Below are positions 42,289-51,860 of a DNA stretch of 60,000 nucleotides, piece by piece (position 1 is the stretch's first letter; every line of letters starts with the position of its first letter). The notes under the pieces are model-generated. The model worked only from the letters and a program-made list of their open reading frames with translations, had not been told where the DNA came from and made no database searches. The translations under genes and the position numbers were made by a program. Source of the DNA: Symsagittifera roscoffensis (taxonomy: Eukaryota > Xenacoelomorpha > Acoela > Convolutidae); the NCBI RefSeq assembly GCF_963678635.1, contig NC_087070.1, positions 31,351,704-31,411,703 on the forward strand, written 5' to 3'.

Positions 42289-42474
42289 TCAATGTCCTAG
42301 GTGGAATGTATAAATCAGAAGACGTTCAATTTGAGAATCAATCACTAATGGGGTGTCGCCCTTGAACAACCTGGGACGACGGATTGACCAAATTTCATGG
42401 CTGCTAAATCTACCAATAGGAACAATTTTTGCGCGAGACATGGTTTTGCTGAAAAAATTGCGATTACTTTCCAT
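42289..42474 (-). CDS. Possible small gene or exon, 61 codons
   Basis: On the minus strand an ATG frame of 61 codons (MESNRNFFSKTMSRAKIVPI, then GRFSSHEIWSIRRPRLFKGD and SQIERLLIYTFHLGH) ends in TGA. A good acceptor (TTGTGTATCTTTTGCAG) lies about 70 bases upstream, and a TAG precedes the ATG in frame, so the upstream part would be untranslated. It is GC-richer than the flanks. A second ATG is at codon 12. It lies about 120 bases upstream of the decayed gypsy 5' LTR and could be a host exon or an unrelated element. No family is recognised. Confidence 0.35.
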   Translation of the reverse strand: MESNRNFFSKTMSRAKIVPIGRFSSHEIWSIRRPRLFKGDTPLVIDSQIERLLIYTFHLGH

Positions 42475-42982
42475 GTAGTTTGTTGTGATATAGTAGTGTG
42501 TCTACATTTCGTCTGATCTTGATTGCTACTTGAATTACATCTGCAAAAGATACACAAAAGAAAATGACTATTAATAAGACGAGTTTTAATTTCTTTGGGC
42601 TTATTGATAGGTTCTTTTATAGGATTAATGGCATTTTCTTGAATAGTTCTTGATTTGTTCTTACAGATATTAAAATTATACACCCGCTCTTCTGTAAGGG
42701 AATTCAAAACACAAACTAGCAAAACCGTATGAACTTGTTTCTGTTTAAGCACTCGGCAAATAATTGCACGCACAAAAAAGCTTCCAGGAATTTAAGAGCT
42801 GTTTCTGAGAGTTTTACAGAAAAACCTCGTCTTTGTTTTTTCAGGTGTATGAAAGCTTGTTGACCCTATCTTATAGGTTTTAGTTTGATACATTTGCTCT
42901 TTCTAATACATAAATATGCCAAATATGCAAAAGACAAAGCGGTTCAAGTTCAAAAAAAATGTGCTCGCATTTAATTTGCCAA
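42475..42982. other. AT-rich host DNA left of the BEL insertion
   Basis: A strong plus-strand acceptor (GTCTTTGTTTTTTCAG) at about 42846 is followed by a 12-codon frame ending in TAG (VYESLLTLSYRF), a possible tiny terminal exon. Otherwise no gene. Confidence 0.3.
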
Positions 42983-42987
42983 GTGGT
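42983..42987. repeat. BEL target-site duplication, left (GTGGT)
   Basis: GTGGT is repeated at 53684-53688, at the far side of the third LTR. Confidence 0.85.
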
Positions 42988-43425
42988 TATAATAATTGGG
43001 TAAATTACCTGAGGAGAGTAGTACACCAATTGTTAGTAAGGGTAGTTTTAAGGGTTGAGTCAAAGGAGTTCCATGCAGTTGGGCATCAGTTGAGTAAGTA
43101 CATGAAAAATAATACAATAGTAAATCAGGGATAAAACTAAGGTAAATATAATATCATAAATAGGGATATTATATTACATGGTACGGGGAATACTAAAAGG
43201 CGAACGTTAGAAAAAGGGGAACTGTTAATAAGGGGGTTATTCAGAAAAGTTGATATTAATCCCGAGTTTTCGTATAAATTGAAACATTATTTTACCTGAA
43301 AGTTTGTCATTTCCTTGTAAGTCATGCTGTTTTTGAAAAGTTGAGAGAAACGAGTGAGAAAAGCTTGGCTGTAATGTCAAAAGTCAAGTTGAGAGAAAGG
43401 TGACCTTAATTGTTTACAATTAACA
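42988..43425 (-). repeat. BEL LTR 1 (3' LTR of the full copy)
   Basis: Minus-strand TGTTAATTGTAAACAATT ... AATTATTATA, 438 bp. The A/T-rich end is not the usual CA but is fixed by the GTGGT duplication and by the other two copies. Confidence 0.95.
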
Positions 43426-43440
43426 CCCGCCCACATTTGC
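43426..43440 (-). other. BEL polypurine tract
   Basis: Minus-strand AAATGTGGGCGGG directly precedes TGTTAATTG of the 3' LTR. Confidence 0.65.
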
Positions 43441-43679
43441 AGAGCTTGCAAATAAAGTATTGAATAAAATGGTAAGGCTACGGTAAAATACAAAGATAAG
43501 GGAACCAGTAGATAAGGGAACCAGAAATTGTTCTTTTTCATCTTCATCTTGGTTTGTCTATCGTTGAGCTGATTGTCTTAGTTGAATTGACGAGTCGTAG
43601 ATTTGTTCATCTTTGTCGAGTTGATATGTTGAAGGCTGAGTTGCGTGATTATTTGGTTGGTTAGCTATTTGGAGCTTGG

Positions 43680-46600
43680 TTACTGCGAAACTGGGAAAAC
43701 GCGGCTCAATTTGACCACAGGTCGAACTTTGAATCCAGTTGGCGTTTTCAGCTTCACTGAGCGGACTATTCCATCTTGTCCAGGAAAGGTTTCCACCACT
43801 TTAGCAAGAGGCCACAGTCCACGAGGTGTAAAATCCTCCAACATCCAGACCATGTCGTCGGGTTGCAAATTGGAAGTCGCAGAAGTCCACTTTGATCGTT
43901 TCTGCTGACCTGGTAAGTACTCTCGAAGAAAGCGATTCCAGAAGTGATCTGCGAGTAGTTGGGATGCTTTCCATGATTTTGACAGAGATAAATCCTTGTC
44001 CTTGAAGATACCAGGCGGTAAATTTGGAGTTCCACGACCAAGAAGGAAATGGTTGGGAGTGAGAGGCAGATCATCTTTGATGTCGTCAGACACATTGGTT
44101 AAAGGTCGTGAATTCATGGTTGATTCAATTTCGGTCGTGAAAGTAGCCAGTGTTTCATAGGAGAGTGTTCTTGATCCGATGACTTTGTACAGGGAAAGTT
44201 TAAATATCTGAACTAGTCGTTCCCAAGAACCACCAAAATGAGGGGCCGCAGGAGGGTTGAATTTCCATTCGAGTGATACGTCCAGCTGATTGATGCTTTC
44301 CACAAATTCTTTGTTCTTTTCCAAGTTGTCTAGACATTTCTTCAGCTCAGAATTGGAGCCCACAAAACTTGTCCCACAATCAGAAACCATTTTCGATGGT
44401 TTTCCTCGCCGGGCAAAAAAGCGTCTGATACAAAGAAGAGTGCTGTCTGTCGATAGTCCTAATGAGATTTCAAGATGCACAGCTCTGATCACTAAGCATG
44501 TGAACAGTAAAATATACGCTTGGTATTGTTTTCCTTGAAGGATGATGGGAAAAGGTCCAACGTAGTCCAATCCAGTCGTTGCAAAAGGAAAATGATTTTT
44601 TGATGGCAGTCGATCAATTGGAAGATCTGACATCTGAGGGTAGTCGACTTGTTGTTGCATTCTTCTGCAGGGTATACAACTGTGTATGATACTTTTCAGC
44701 ATGACGCGGCAGCGAAGAATCCAGTAGTTTTCCTGTGCTATGGCCATTGCTTGTTCCTTTCCGCAGTGGGAATGTAGAACATGGATGTTAGCTAACAGCA
44801 GGCGAACATTGGGGTTTTCACCAGCGAGAATGATTGGATATCTAGCTGATAGCATGATAGGGGCACGCGTGAGACGTCCACGAGAACGCAGGATACCGAA
44901 GTTGTCCACAAACGGTGCTAATGTTCGAAGTCTACTTTTGCCTTCAATTGGTTTTTCTTTTTTGATGTCTGAAATTTCAGAGACAAAATCTGTCCTTTGG
45001 GCAGTTTTAATTATGAGAAAGTGCGATTTCGTTAGATGCAAGAGTTGAAGATCGACCTTCGACTGTTTGTTGATCTTCCGTTTGAGATTTTCTGCGAATA
45101 AGAAGCAGTATGCAACTGTCCGTATTAGTCTTTTCCAGTTGCTGAAGCGTTTGATGTCAAATATAGGCTCAAATTTAGCCTCTAATGAAGTAACGAATAC
45201 AGGAATGTTTTCCTGTGAAGGCCATTGAGAAGAATCGTTCAACAGAAATTCCGGTCCTAGTAGCCACCGACAGCTTGAGGTCATTTCTAAAGCAATGTAT
45301 CCTCTGGTACCGTCGTCAGCAGGATTTAGCAGAGTTGGAACGTGAAACCACTGTTCAGGTTTAGAAACGTCTAAAATTTTCTGAAGCCGATTAGCGACGA
45401 AAATTTTGTGTCGTATTTCAGGTGTTCGCAGCCAATACAAAACAGTAGTACTGTCAGACCAGAAATAAGTTTTTTCAACTTTGAGGTCAATTTCCTCTGA
45501 AACAAAGAGCGATAGTTGGGCAGCATATACTGCAGCTTGCAACTCGAGATTGGGAATTGTAACACGTTTCATAGGAGCGACTCTTGTCTTTCCTATTATA
45601 AACTTCAAAGATGTGGAGCCGTCGCTGTAGACTATTCTTAGGTAGCAAACAGCAGCGAGAGCGAATTCTGATGCATCACAAAACGTGTGAAGCTGGATTG
45701 AAGCAGGGTTTTCTTTATCAAAGAAGTTCCTTTGGAATGAAACAGTTTCGAAATTTTCCATTTCGTCTACCCAAAGTTTGAAATCGGGAAGTTTATCCGT
45801 GTCTAATGGAGTATCCCACTTAACACCTTGTGACCAAACAGATTGGAGAACTTTTCGAATCCGAATTGTCAATGGAGCCACTATTCCGAGTGGGTCAAAT
45901 AAAGAAGCGGTATACTTCAGGAGTTTCCGTTGCGTAGCAATGCCAATACGTAGAATTTTTACAAACTTTTTGTTATCGATGAAGTAGCAGTCAGTGTTGG
46001 TATTCCAGTGAACACCGAGAACTCGTTGATGTTTAGGCGTTGGATCATTAGGGCTGACTAAAATATTTGGATCAATTGAATCCAGGAATGGTTTACTGTT
46101 TGAGTTCCACTTATTCAAGTTGAACCCACCTCGAGATAAAGATCCTCGTAGTTGTGTCATTTGTTGGAGGGCTTCTTCTACCGTTGACGAAGTGACATAC
46201 AAATCATCCATGTAGATATTCCGTTGAATGATTTCAGAAGCCAGAGGAAAGTCGTTTTTACTGTCTGATGCACATCGTCGTACTGCGTAGCAAGCCACGC
46301 ATGGTGAGTCTGTGGCACCGAAAATGTGTCGTGTATATTCGTGAGTTTCTAATTTACCATTTTCTTTCCAAAGGTATCTTAGAAAAGGTCTATCCTTTGG
46401 GCTGACTAGCACTTGCATAAACATAGCATCTATGTCAGCAGATATTGCTATTTTATTTAGTCGAAAGCGAATTATGAGACCTGTTAAGTTGCACAAAAGA
46501 TCGGGCCCTTTGAGCAAACTCGAGTTGAGGGATTTACCCTGAAAAATGCTGGAAGCATTTGAGACTCGTCTAACTTTGTCTGGTTTCTTGACATTTGTCA

Positions 46601-49250
46601 CTGGATGATGCGGCAAATACCAAGATTTGATTGCAGTGTCATGTTTTGCATCTATTTTGGTGACAAAGCCTTTTTCTAAGTCAGTGATGACTGTTGCGCG
46701 GTATTTCTCCCTTAAATCAGGTTTACTTTTAAGGCGAAATTCGAGGCTGTTGAGTTGCTTTTCAGCTAGCCAACGGTTATTTGGAAGATCAGTATCCTCT
46801 TTCCAAAGAAGGTCAATTTGATAGTGACCATCTACTAAAGTACAAGAGTTTTCGAGAATATCGATTGCTCTTTTATCCGATTTGGAGTGCGAGCGTTTTG
46901 AAGAAGCGATGCCTGTGCTTTCTATTTTCATCCAGTTGAGAACTTTCTGGTATAATTTTTCATCTAAGTTATTGTGTGAATGAACTTGTGTGAAGTTCAC
47001 CGGAACAGATGGAACGGAATTATATTGCGTTTTGTTCCGACCTGTGCATGTCCATCCCAAAAGGGTTTCGATAGCCCAGGGAACATTCTTGGGGCCATAA
47101 ACGGTATTTTTGATCTCATGATATTCTGGATTGTTGTTTCCGATGACTAGCGATATGCTATTGTCGTTTAAGTCCGGGTATTTAACATGCTTTAAATGTG
47201 GAAAATTGTTGCACATTGCGTTTAGTTGAAAAATATCAACTGGGGCCAAATTATTTTCATCTACCGTGAGTACGTCATCGAGCGTCATTGGAGTCGATGT
47301 GCTTTTGTATGGTCTAATTTGTACATCCACAGATGTAACTTGAACTGACTTGGTCTCATGATATCCAGATATGGGAAGTGAGTGCTTCTTGTTGACGTCC
47401 AAGCCTAGTTGAGTTGCCACTGAGTCCAGTAGTAGAGTTACGCAGCTACCACTATCTAAGAAAGCGTAGGTACAAAGTGTTTTATCACCATTTGATAATT
47501 CGATTGGTACAAAAGCTGATTGACCTGATCTCTGACAAGCTATTGCGCGATTCACTGCAGCTTTACTAGGGTTTTTTCCATAAGTATCAGAAGGATCGTG
47601 GAGTAGAGTGTGGTGTTTTTTACCACAATTATCGGTTCGACAGAGCGATTTCGAATTGCAGTCAGTAAACCTATGATTCCCTAGACAGTTAAAGCATAAG
47701 TGCATTTTTCGGGCATGCTCTTTTCGTTGCTTAGGGTCTAAAGCTTTGAAGTGCTCGCATTTGTAGAGAGGTCCACAGGTGTCTCCACTAGGACAAGCAT
47801 TCGAGTTTACATTATTCTGAGCACGAGAGTTTTGTTGATCTCCCTGATGGTTAAAGCGCTGATTTTGATTTCCTACACCATTTGTAGTAAAACCATTGAA
47901 ACGGGAACCACTAGGGTGTTTAGCGTTTCCAGAAGAATTGTTAAAATTGTTATTGTTTTGGTTTCGGAAACCTGTCGGAGGCATGTCGCGACACGCCTGT
48001 GCGTACCGTTGAAACCATTGTGCTAGATGTCTCAAGGAGGGTTGATCGTAGTCTTTGTCGATGACGAAGCGATTCCATTCTAATCTCACAGGGTCGGGAA
48101 GCTTTGCCAGAGCAGTGTTCAAGTTTGTTGTAGAACAAATATCGTGAACAAAACCAAGTTGCTCAAAAGTGTCCACTAAAGTTAGGAGAAAAGCAGAAAA
48201 CTGCATGTATGATTCTGGTTGAGCCAGATTTGGAGGTTTGAAATTTGCAAGACGTTGCAAAAAAGAGTTGACAATTCTATTGGTATTGCCAAAGTTTTCA
48301 CGAAGACGTTGTAGTGCTAGTTCGTATGTGTCGCCGTTTGCACCATAACCAGCTATCATTAGTTTAGCTGGGCCAGTTACCAATGATTGAAGATGGATCA
48401 TCTTTTCAGTTGGAGACATATTAGAATTATGAATCGATGATACGAATACACCATACCAGTGCAACCAATAGTTGGGATTACCATTGAAAATTGTAGGCTT
48501 CAGTTTTGGCACTGATCGACTGAATGTAGTAGAAGTGTCGCTTGAATTAGTTGCCAAAGCTCGATTGTTGTTGTTAGGAGGGTTTGCAGCACTAGCTTGT
48601 TGTGAGCTGTGGTTAGGAACATCACTAGCAAATGGATTTGAAAATGATTGGTCGCCTTGAAATGGCGCCGAAAGGTTGTCGTCAGCGGCAGCTGTTCTTG
48701 CATTGCCTTGAGTATTGTTGCTCATGGTTATAAGGTTGTTGTTTGGTATATCCATTATGTTTGCAGTCGGCATGGAGGTTGCGGTTTCCTGTGGGAAAAT
48801 TAAAGTAGCATTTTCTTGAGCGCTGTTATTTGGAATTGTAGAAGTAGCAGGATTTGATACTTGTTTTTTCAAATATTTTTTCACTTTCATTGAAAATACT
48901 CGGATTTTCTGTTTCAACTGTACTGTCCAGTGAGAATGTTCTTCAAAATTGTGTTCAGAACCAGCCTGTAACATTTGATCGTTCAGGGTATCAAGTTTTT
49001 GTTGGAATTGAGACAATTCAGTGAACGTTTCATTGATGAGTTCAAGATCATCTTCTTCCTCGTAGATGTTGTTTTCGAGCATGTCGATCAAAGTATTGAT
49101 CTCCATTTCGTGATGACGTCGAAGCGAAACCAGTTTTCGAACGCCAGTCTCTTGAACGTTTTGATTGGTATCTTGCGTTTGGGTACCATTTTGTTCCGAA
49201 GGATCGCTGTCATTGTTTTGCGTCGTTTTATTTCTACCGGATGGGGCCAT
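43680..49250 (-). CDS. BEL/Pao Gag-Pol polyprotein, intact, 1856 codons
   Basis: One uninterrupted frame starts at ATG 49250 (MAPSGRNKTTQ); the 12 codons before it lack an ATG. Counting from 49286, the order is Gag (to ~500, with WLHWYGVFVSSIH near 275), a zinc knuckle CFNCLGNHRFTDC (~531), aspartic protease AFLDSGSCVTLL (~610) and reverse transcriptase YMDDLYVTSS (46205-46216). RNase H (HTFCDASEFALAA; WSDSTTVLYWL) comes next. Integrase has a zinc domain (HVLHSHCGKEQ ... CIPCRRM) and the core TTGLDYVGPF, VSDCGTSFVG, HFGGSWERL. The C-terminal DDMVWMLEDFTPRGLWPLAK is typical of this group. Length and motif integrity suggest a recently active copy. No envelope frame follows. Confidence 0.95.
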   Translation of the reverse strand: MAPSGRNKTTQNNDSDPSEQNGTQTQDTNQNVQETGVRKLVSLRRHHEMEINTLIDMLENNIYEEEDDLELINETFTELSQFQQKLDTLNDQMLQAGSEHNFEEHSHWTVQLKQKIRVFSMKVKKYLKKQVSNPATSTIPNNSAQENATLIFPQETATSMPTANIMDIPNNNLITMSNNTQGNARTAAADDNLSAPFQGDQSFSNPFASDVPNHSSQQASAANPPNNNNRALATNSSDTSTTFSRSVPKLKPTIFNGNPNYWLHWYGVFVSSIHNSNMSPTEKMIHLQSLVTGPAKLMIAGYGANGDTYELALQRLRENFGNTNRIVNSFLQRLANFKPPNLAQPESYMQFSAFLLTLVDTFEQLGFVHDICSTTNLNTALAKLPDPVRLEWNRFVIDKDYDQPSLRHLAQWFQRYAQACRDMPPTGFRNQNNNNFNNSSGNAKHPSGSRFNGFTTNGVGNQNQRFNHQGDQQNSRAQNNVNSNACPSGDTCGPLYKCEHFKALDPKQRKEHARKMHLCFNCLGNHRFTDCNSKSLCRTDNCGKKHHTLLHDPSDTYGKNPSKAAVNRAIACQRSGQSAFVPIELSNGDKTLCTYAFLDSGSCVTLLLDSVATQLGLDVNKKHSLPISGYHETKSVQVTSVDVQIRPYKSTSTPMTLDDVLTVDENNLAPVDIFQLNAMCNNFPHLKHVKYPDLNDNSISLVIGNNNPEYHEIKNTVYGPKNVPWAIETLLGWTCTGRNKTQYNSVPSVPVNFTQVHSHNNLDEKLYQKVLNWMKIESTGIASSKRSHSKSDKRAIDILENSCTLVDGHYQIDLLWKEDTDLPNNRWLAEKQLNSLEFRLKSKPDLREKYRATVITDLEKGFVTKIDAKHDTAIKSWYLPHHPVTNVKKPDKVRRVSNASSIFQGKSLNSSLLKGPDLLCNLTGLIIRFRLNKIAISADIDAMFMQVLVSPKDRPFLRYLWKENGKLETHEYTRHIFGATDSPCVACYAVRRCASDSKNDFPLASEIIQRNIYMDDLYVTSSTVEEALQQMTQLRGSLSRGGFNLNKWNSNSKPFLDSIDPNILVSPNDPTPKHQRVLGVHWNTNTDCYFIDNKKFVKILRIGIATQRKLLKYTASLFDPLGIVAPLTIRIRKVLQSVWSQGVKWDTPLDTDKLPDFKLWVDEMENFETVSFQRNFFDKENPASIQLHTFCDASEFALAAVCYLRIVYSDGSTSLKFIIGKTRVAPMKRVTIPNLELQAAVYAAQLSLFVSEEIDLKVEKTYFWSDSTTVLYWLRTPEIRHKIFVANRLQKILDVSKPEQWFHVPTLLNPADDGTRGYIALEMTSSCRWLLGPEFLLNDSSQWPSQENIPVFVTSLEAKFEPIFDIKRFSNWKRLIRTVAYCFLFAENLKRKINKQSKVDLQLLHLTKSHFLIIKTAQRTDFVSEISDIKKEKPIEGKSRLRTLAPFVDNFGILRSRGRLTRAPIMLSARYPIILAGENPNVRLLLANIHVLHSHCGKEQAMAIAQENYWILRCRVMLKSIIHSCIPCRRMQQQVDYPQMSDLPIDRLPSKNHFPFATTGLDYVGPFPIILQGKQYQAYILLFTCLVIRAVHLEISLGLSTDSTLLCIRRFFARRGKPSKMVSDCGTSFVGSNSELKKCLDNLEKNKEFVESINQLDVSLEWKFNPPAAPHFGGSWERLVQIFKLSLYKVIGSRTLSYETLATFTTEIESTMNSRPLTNVSDDIKDDLPLTPNHFLLGRGTPNLPPGIFKDKDLSLSKSWKASQLLADHFWNRFLREYLPGQQKRSKWTSATSNLQPDDMVWMLEDFTPRGLWPLAKVVETFPGQDGIVRSVKLKTPTGFKVRPVVKLSRVFPVSQ

Positions 49251-49593
49251 ACCTTGAACCAGGAGACGTAAACCAATACCTACCAACTTATACCAGTATA
49301 TGAATTTACCTTCACCAACCTACCAACTTATACCGAATACCACCGATGCTCGTAAGAAGGAGCGAAATAATGGATAAAGTTTAACCAATTACCACTGTAC
49401 CTTACCACTTGTACCTACCTCCGAGGGAAAATTGAGCGGTCGTTCAAAGTGTCCTCGGTATTAACAATTAACTGCGATTTTAAAGCTAGTCCAAGAACCT
49501 ACCTGGTCCTACCAGCCTACCGACCCTACCTACCTACCAATTACCAGTATAAACGGCAAAAAAAACCGGGTGCAAAGATTAGCACCAATGAGT

Positions 49594-49795
49594 GTTGACC
49601 TCCCAGAGGACAACTGAGGATGACGTATTTACCTACCTACCTGTCGCTATTTAGCAGACGACCGAATTGTGATTGCTGACCTCCCAGAGGACAACTAAAG
49701 TTGATGTACCTGTTTACCTACCTGTCCTAATACCGTAGATTTATCCCTGTGCAATAAAATTTGCACTTATACCAGTTGACCTCCCAGAGGACAAC
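49594..49795 (-). repeat. Three copies of a GTTGACCTC/GAGGACAAC stem-loop
   Basis: GTTGACCTCCCAGAGGACAAC occurs at 49594 and 49775, and as GCTGACCTCCCAGAGGACAAC at 49675. The arms are inverted with one mismatch around CCA. Intervening sequence is not conserved in the same way, so the stem-loops themselves seem to be the repeated unit. Confidence 0.85.
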
Positions 49796-49864
49796 TTGCC
49801 TTTATCGCTGTAGCGTAGCGAATGAGACGAACTAGAGTTGTTCGAAGCAGTTGATGAGCTAAAC

Positions 49865-50700
49865 GAAGCTCGAATGTAGCCACGAACCCAGTGAGGCTCG
49901 AAGCAGCAGAGGAAATGAGCTCAGGTAAAGCTCGACAGGAAGCAGCCAAGAACCGAGAGGCTCAAAGCAGAAAATAAGGTGAGCTAAGACGAAGCTCGAA
50001 TGTAGCCACGAACCCAGTGAGGCTCGAAGCAGCAGAGGAATCAGCTCAGGTAAAGCTCGACAGGAAGCAGCCAAGAACCGAGAGGCTCAAAGCAGAAAAT
50101 AAGGTGAGTTAAGACGAAGCTCGAATGTAGCCACGAACCCAGTGAGGCTCGAAGCAGCAGAGGAAATGAGCTCAGGTAAAGCTCGACAGGAAGCAGCCAA
50201 GAACCGAGAGGCTCAAAGCAGAAAATAAGGTGAGCTAAGACGAAGCTGGAATGTAGCCACGAACCCAGTGAGGCTCGAAGCAGCAGAGGAAATGAGCTCA
50301 GGTAAAGCTCGACAGGAAGCAGCCAAGAACCGAGAGGCTCAAAGCAGAAAATAAGGTGAGCTAAGACGAAGCTCGAATGTAGCCACGAACCCAGTGAGGC
50401 TCGAAGCAGCAGAGGAAATGAGCTCAGGTAAAGCTCGACAGGAAGCAGCCAAGAACCGAGAGGCTCAAAGGAGAAAATAAGGTGAGCTAAGACGAAGCTC
50501 GAATGTAGCCACGAACCCAGTGAGGCTCGAAGCAGCAGAGGAAATGAGCTCAGGTAAAGCTCGACAGGAAGTAGCCAAGAACCGAGAGGCTCAAAGCAGA
50601 AAATAAGGTGAGCTAAGACGAAGCTCGAATGTAGCCACGAACCCAGTGAGGCTCGAAGCAAGCGGAATAAGTGAGCTCAGATAAAGCTCAAACAAATGTC
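49865..50700 (-). repeat. 126 bp tandem array, about 7 copies, in the BEL leader
   Basis: Unit starts (GAAGCTCGAATGTAGCC) fall at 49865, 49991, 50116, 50242, 50368, 50494 and 50620, a period of 126 with one 125. Units are nearly identical. Each contains GAGCTCAGGTAAAGCTC and GAGCTAAGACGAAGCTC, both 5 bp inverted arms with a 7-base loop, and shorter GAG/CTC pairs. Because 126 is 42 codons, a hydrophobic minus-strand frame stays open across the array (50041-50661); it is probably a by-product. Confidence 0.95.
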
Positions 50701-50727
50701 ATGTCGAAGAACAATGACGAAAATTGA

Positions 50728-51070
50728 GAGTCCAAAAAGAACTCGAATCAGGTAACCAAGGAGTCGGGCAATAAGAAAGCAAAAGTGTCAGAAAACACTT
50801 GAAGGAAGGAAGCAATGAAGGAAGCAAAGGGCCAAGAAAGGCTCGGAAGGAATATACAAGGCGTCAGATAAGACTCGGAAGGAATGAATGAATGAGTAGG
50901 GAAAGACTCGGAAACGAACAACAAATGGGTCGAGAAAGACTCGGAAAGGAATGAAACATTGAGTCAGAAAAGACTCGGAAAGGAACGCAAAAGGCAATAA
51001 AGACTCTGAACGGAATGAAAAATGAGTCGGGAAAACTGAAGTTTTTTCATAAATGAGTCACAAAAGACTC
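50728..51070 (-). repeat. Array of GAGTC...GACTC stem-loops in the BEL leader
   Basis: Inverted pairs: 50728-50744 (GAGTCCAAAAAGAACTC), 50894-50909 (GAGTAGGGAAAGACTC), 50927-50942 (GGGTCGAGAAAGACTC), 50961-50976 (GAGTCAGAAAAGACTC) and 51055-51070 (GAGTCACAAAAGACTC). Each is followed by GGAA and an A/G-rich spacer of about 15-20 bases. Stem length 4-5, loop about 6. Confidence 0.8.
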
Positions 51071-51404
51071 GGAATAGCAAAGCAACAAAAAACGAATTGA
51101 AAGGGGAAAATTGATGAAAATAACTTAATACATTATTCAAAGTAAATGAAGCTATGAACAATTGAAACGTTTAAAGTTTACATGGGTTAGAAATCAAGAG
51201 CAATAATTGATCTTTTTTTTTTTTTAAATGTAAATCAAATAAACTGCGATTAACTGTAAATAAATGAAATAATATTGTAATGGGGAAGTATTATAACAAG
51301 ATATAATAAACCGCAGACGTAAAAACTGGGGAGGAAAAACAGTAACTAACCATAAATTTTCGGTTGTGGGGGAATAAAAAACACAGTGTAACGAGCTAAT
51401 CAAA

Positions 51405-51422
51405 ACGTTTTCGGGGCGCCAA
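51405..51422 (-). other. BEL primer binding site candidate
   Basis: Immediately inside LTR 2 the minus strand reads TTGGCGCCCCGAAAACG. TGGCGCC is a common start for sites matching tRNAs that end GGCGCCA. The tRNA species cannot be named from this sequence. The same site follows LTR 3 with one change. Confidence 0.55.
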
Positions 51423-51860
51423 TATAATAATTGGGTAAATTACCTGAGGAGAGTAGTACACCAATTGTTAGTAAGGGTAGTTTTAAGGGTTGAGTCAAAG
51501 GAGTTCCATGCAGTTGGGCATCAGTTGAGTAAGTACATGAAAAATAATACAATAGTAAATCAGGGATAAAACTAAGGTAAATATAATATCATAAATAGGG
51601 ATATTATATTACATGGTACGGGGAATACTAAAAGGCGAACGTTAGAAAAAGGGGAACTGTTAATAAGGGGGTTATTCAGAAAAGTTGATATTAATCCCGA
51701 GTTTTCGTATAAATTGAAACATTATTTTACCTGAAAGTTTGTCATTTCCTTGTAAGTCATGCTGTTTTTGAAAAGTTGAGAGAAACGAGTGAGAAAAGCT
51801 TGGCTGTAATGTCAAAAGTCAAGTTGAGAGAAAGGTGACCTTAATTGTTTACAATTAACA
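51423..51860 (-). repeat. BEL LTR 2 (shared middle LTR)
   Basis: 438 bp, virtually identical to LTR 1. It serves as 5' LTR of the full copy and 3' LTR of the deleted copy. Confidence 0.95.

Larger units (their letters stand above)
49251..51422 (-). other. BEL 2.2 kb leader
   Basis: Between the primer binding site and gag lies an unusually long untranslated leader. In transcription order it holds an AT-rich segment, a GAGTC...GACTC stem-loop array (50728-51070), a 126 bp tandem array (49865-50700), three copies of a larger stem-loop (49594-49795) and a CTACC-rich stretch (49290-49560). It must contain packaging and translation signals, but none is recognised by homology. Confidence 0.8.

Noticed and set aside
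42916-42990. Host gene disrupted by the BEL insertion (frame MPNMQKTKRFKFKKN)
   Set aside because: Joining the flanks across the GTGGT site meets a TAA at once, so there is no evidence of an interrupted coding exon.
50041-50661. 206-codon hydrophobic protein with 42-residue repeats
   Set aside because: The frame follows from the 126 bp tandem array in the BEL leader; the array is better explained by its stem-loops.
49865-50700. CRISPR-like repeat-spacer array
   Set aside because: Repeats are directly adjacent 126 bp units without unique spacers, inside a eukaryotic retrotransposon leader.
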